64,000 nt of DNA from Leguminivora glycinivorella (Eukaryota > Arthropoda > Insecta > Lepidoptera > Tortricidae): positions 23,074,695 to 23,138,694 of the forward strand of contig NC_062982.1 in the NCBI RefSeq assembly GCF_023078275.1, in the 5' to 3' direction. A program made the position numbers and the translations under genes. Positions 61,914 to 64,000 of the stretch are shown one piece after another (positions within the stretch are counted from its first letter, which is position 1; every line of letters starts with the position of its first letter). A model generated the notes under the pieces. It was not told where the DNA came from and made no database searches. It saw nothing but the letters and a program-made list of their open reading frames with translations.

Positions 61914-64000
61914 ATGCGCTCAATGGCTCGGCCCTTAGTGGGCTCATCGACAAAAAGTTTAGGACCTTCTGTCCTTATACTGCAAATTAACATCGAAGGA
62001 ATGTCACAGTCTAAATGCGACTACCTTGCGCGACTTGCTCATGATAATCATGTTGACGTGATAACCGTCCAGGAACATCACATAGACAATATAAATAAAT
62101 TTGACAACCGTGGTAACATCCCGGGTTTTAACTTAGTAGCCTATACCCTTTCACCGGTTTACGGTTCGGCTGTTTATGTAAGGTCTAACATCTTGGGTGC
62201 TGAGATAGTGGAAGTGTCAGACCACAATAACTTTGAAGTTATTTCTTTAAAAATTTGCAACATCTCCCTGACATCAGTGTACAAGCCCCCCAACAATGCC
62301 TTTTTAAACCCTCCCTTAAAAAGCTACCCTCACCCAGCAATTTACCTGGGGGATTTCAACAGCCGACATCCAGCTTGGGGATACACATCCAGTAATTCTA
62401 ACGGCGATACACTTAATAAATGGTGCACGGAGGAAAGCCTCCATCTTGTCTTTGACGCGAAGCAGCAGGGTTCATTCCGATCGGCAAGGTGGCAGCGCGA
62501 TACAAATCCAGATCTTTGTTTCGTCTCTGAGGATGATCATGGAAACATACTTCCTGTTAGCAGAGTTATCCTAAATGATTTCCCACGCAGCCAGCACCGA
62601 CCCGCCCTAATAAAGATTGGACTGGAGGTTCCAATTGTTAACTCTTTGCCAAAACCTCGCTGGAATATGACCAAAGCTAACTGGGAAGCATACAAACACC
62701 AAGTGGATGCAAACGTAAGATGGCTGAAACCAGAAGCAGCGAATTACAACCGATTCTGTGGCATAGTCATAGGTGCGGCTAAAAGGTGCATACCTAGAGG
62801 CTTCCGAAAAGAGTATATCCCTGGTTGGTCTTCGGAGATTGAAGCGAAGTATCAGAAGTACCTCAAGAATAACGATGCCACCACTGCTAATGATCTCCTG
62901 GCTGCCCTGGGCGAGGCCCGTCGAGAGAAGTGGATGAACAGCGTCGAAGGCATGAGCTTTACACACTCGAGCAGGAAAAGCTGGGCTCTACTGCGAAAAC
63001 TAGGTGGCGGAGCAGGAGCACCAACGAACACTAGCACTGCTGCTGTACATCCTGATAACATCGCGACACGCCTCAAAAACATTACAAAAAGCGCGCACGT
63101 CGACAAAGCCTTTGCTAAAACCATCAGACACGAAAACAAAGCATTACTTGATTCCAGAAATAGATGCGAAACTTTCGATTCACCTTTCAGCACCGACGAA
63201 GTGAGTCAGTCTTTAAAATATGTTAAGTGCGGGAAGGCGGCTGGACTAGATGACATGTATCCGGAGTTCCTAACCCATCTGGGTAAGCGTGCAGTACGAT
63301 GGTTAACAGACTTTTTCAACAACATATTTGAAACAGCCACGCTACCCACCATGTTTATGAAGTCCAAAGTCATCGCCATACTTAAGCCCGGAAAGACCCC
63401 CGATGATCCGGCCAATTTCAGGCCTATATCATTGCTTAGCGTTACCTTTAAGTTACTGGAGCGCATACTGTACAACAGAATTAAAGATGAAGTGGACAAG
63501 CATATTCCCGCTGAGCAGGCAGGCTTCCGTGCCGGTAGAAGCTGCTGCGACCAGGTTCTAGCGCTAAGCAGCCACATTGAAGCGGGGTTTCAACGGGGTC
63601 AGAAAACGTTAGCGGCTTTCGTGGATTTAAGTGCTGCATATGACACAGTCTGGGTCAGCGGACTGATCCATAAGATGGGCAAGATAATTCCGTCTGCAAA
63701 GATCCTTCGCCTTTTAGGGAACATGATGGGGCCACGAAAGATTACTGTGTTACTAGGTGATAAAGCTAGTAAATACAAGTTACTGAAGAACGGACTCCCT
63801 CAAGGCTCTGTCCTGGCTCCTCTCTTATTTAACGTTTACACCAGCGACATGCCTCCCACTCAGAGTCGGAAATTCTTGTACGCCGATGATATTGCGCTCA
63901 CGACTCAGACTAAGAGTTTCGAGGCTGGCGAAGCTGTGCTCACGCAGGATCTAAACACCCTACAGCAGTATTATTCCAAATGGAGACTCTACCCGAATCC
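61914..64000 (+). CDS. LINE ORF2, endonuclease plus reverse transcriptase, open to the window edge
   Basis: An uninterrupted frame of 695 codons starting at ATG 61914 (or 61923) with no stop or frameshift. Residues 20-235 are an APE-type endonuclease with catalytic-type motifs QINIEG, TVQEHH (E54), LGDFNSRHPAWG (D147) and SQHRPAL. The usual SDH reads SQH. Residues about 440-695 are the reverse transcriptase: GKAAGLDD, FRPISLLSV, EQAGFRAGRSC, FVDLSAAYD (D571), GLPQGSVLAP and YADD (D658, D659). It would copy its own RNA at a nicked site. All polymerase aspartates are present. ORF1, if any, is not visible. Non-LTR with APE endonuclease, Jockey/CR1 side; clade not fixed. The SDH to SQH change could weaken the nuclease. 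Confidence 0.9.
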   Translation, partial: MRSMARPLVGSSTKSLGPSVLILQINIEGMSQSKCDYLARLAHDNHVDVITVQEHHIDNINKFDNRGNIPGFNLVAYTLSPVYGSAVYVRSNILGAEIVEVSDHNNFEVISLKICNISLTSVYKPPNNAFLNPPLKSYPHPAIYLGDFNSRHPAWGYTSSNSNGDTLNKWCTEESLHLVFDAKQQGSFRSARWQRDTNPDLCFVSEDDHGNILPVSRVILNDFPRSQHRPALIKIGLEVPIVNSLPKPRWNMTKANWEAYKHQVDANVRWLKPEAANYNRFCGIVIGAAKRCIPRGFRKEYIPGWSSEIEAKYQKYLKNNDATTANDLLAALGEARREKWMNSVEGMSFTHSSRKSWALLRKLGGGAGAPTNTSTAAVHPDNIATRLKNITKSAHVDKAFAKTIRHENKALLDSRNRCETFDSPFSTDEVSQSLKYVKCGKAAGLDDMYPEFLTHLGKRAVRWLTDFFNNIFETATLPTMFMKSKVIAILKPGKTPDDPANFRPISLLSVTFKLLERILYNRIKDEVDKHIPAEQAGFRAGRSCCDQVLALSSHIEAGFQRGQKTLAAFVDLSAAYDTVWVSGLIHKMGKIIPSAKILRLLGNMMGPRKITVLLGDKASKYKLLKNGLPQGSVLAPLLFNVYTSDMPPTQSRKFLYADDIALTTQTKSFEAGEAVLTQDLNTLQQYYSKWRLYPN

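Noticed and set aside
62607..63577. Several minus-strand frames at the right end
   Set aside because: They are shadows of the long plus-strand LINE ORF.
1..64000. LTR retrotransposons, rRNA genes or bacterial contamination
   Set aside because: I saw no paired direct LTRs, no gag or integrase motifs, no rRNA blocks and no bacterial-style gene packing.

Overview
This window looks like gene-poor nuclear DNA of a moth or butterfly. It is AT-rich, has no operons, and is packed with repeats typical of Lepidoptera: Lep1-like Helitrons (TC...CTAG ends), several tRNA-derived SINE families, 3' ends of RTE/CR1/Jockey-type LINEs, a mariner with a WIPHEL motif, and dozens of MITEs. The only host coding sequence I can support is one 46-codon exon at 222-359 (minus) of a tRNA dimethylallyltransferase (TRIT1/MiaA family). 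Its acceptor and donor sites are visible, but I found no neighbouring exon. The rest is probably intron or intergenic DNA.

Labels used below. SINE-A: tRNA-like head with box GGTTCGAATCC, and one of two tail types. SINE-B: tRNA-like head with CTAGCGGTAAGAG. SINE-C: 3' tail of (TATG)n. SINE-D: head with GGCCGAGCCGG. Rep-1: TTAACCCCCGACGC repeat. Rep-2: TTAGGGTTCCGTAG repeat. Rep-3 to Rep-9: other repeats shared inside the window. FB: foldback element. Family names rest on recognition from memory, but copies and target-site duplications were read directly.

Layout. 0-6.7 kb: TRIT1 exon, Rep-1, SINE-C, a foldback, a LINE fragment, a hAT MITE with perfect 8-bp target duplication, and a MITE with repeated ACTTGTT motifs. 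6.7-9.6 kb: a 5'-truncated Jockey-like LINE (minus) with broken ORF2 and two adjacent perfect hairpins. 9.9-16 kb: SINE pairs, nested palindromes, a Helitron, a TA-flanked MITE. 16.1-17.4 kb: a full-length mariner with two nonsense codons. 17.8-22.1 kb: SINE-B, SINE-A and LINE ends. 22.2-24.7 kb: a PIF/Harbinger-type element carrying a broken MADF domain, then a possible 1.65-kb inverted-repeat element. 25-31 kb: repeats with natural empty sites, and a Dong/R4-like LINE end. 31-38 kb: Rep-2, an interrupted Helitron containing a tandem duplication and a large palindrome, SINE-D pair, hAT MITE, foldbacks. 38-46 kb: a TTAA MITE split by an RNase H-bearing LINE, and many MITEs. 46-54.5 kb: a large foldback, second hAT copy, Rep-2, and a 1-kb piggyBac-like element holding a second Dong/R4-like insertion. 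54.5-61.8 kb: Helitron, TA MITEs, a T-tract hAT element and a SINE-C nested in SINE-B. 61.9-64 kb: an uninterrupted LINE ORF2 (endonuclease plus reverse transcriptase) running off the right edge, the only potentially functional transposon gene here.

Nothing in the window suggests a cooperating gene system. The story is layered transposition. The nested insertions give relative ages, and several come with a matching unoccupied copy elsewhere in the same window.
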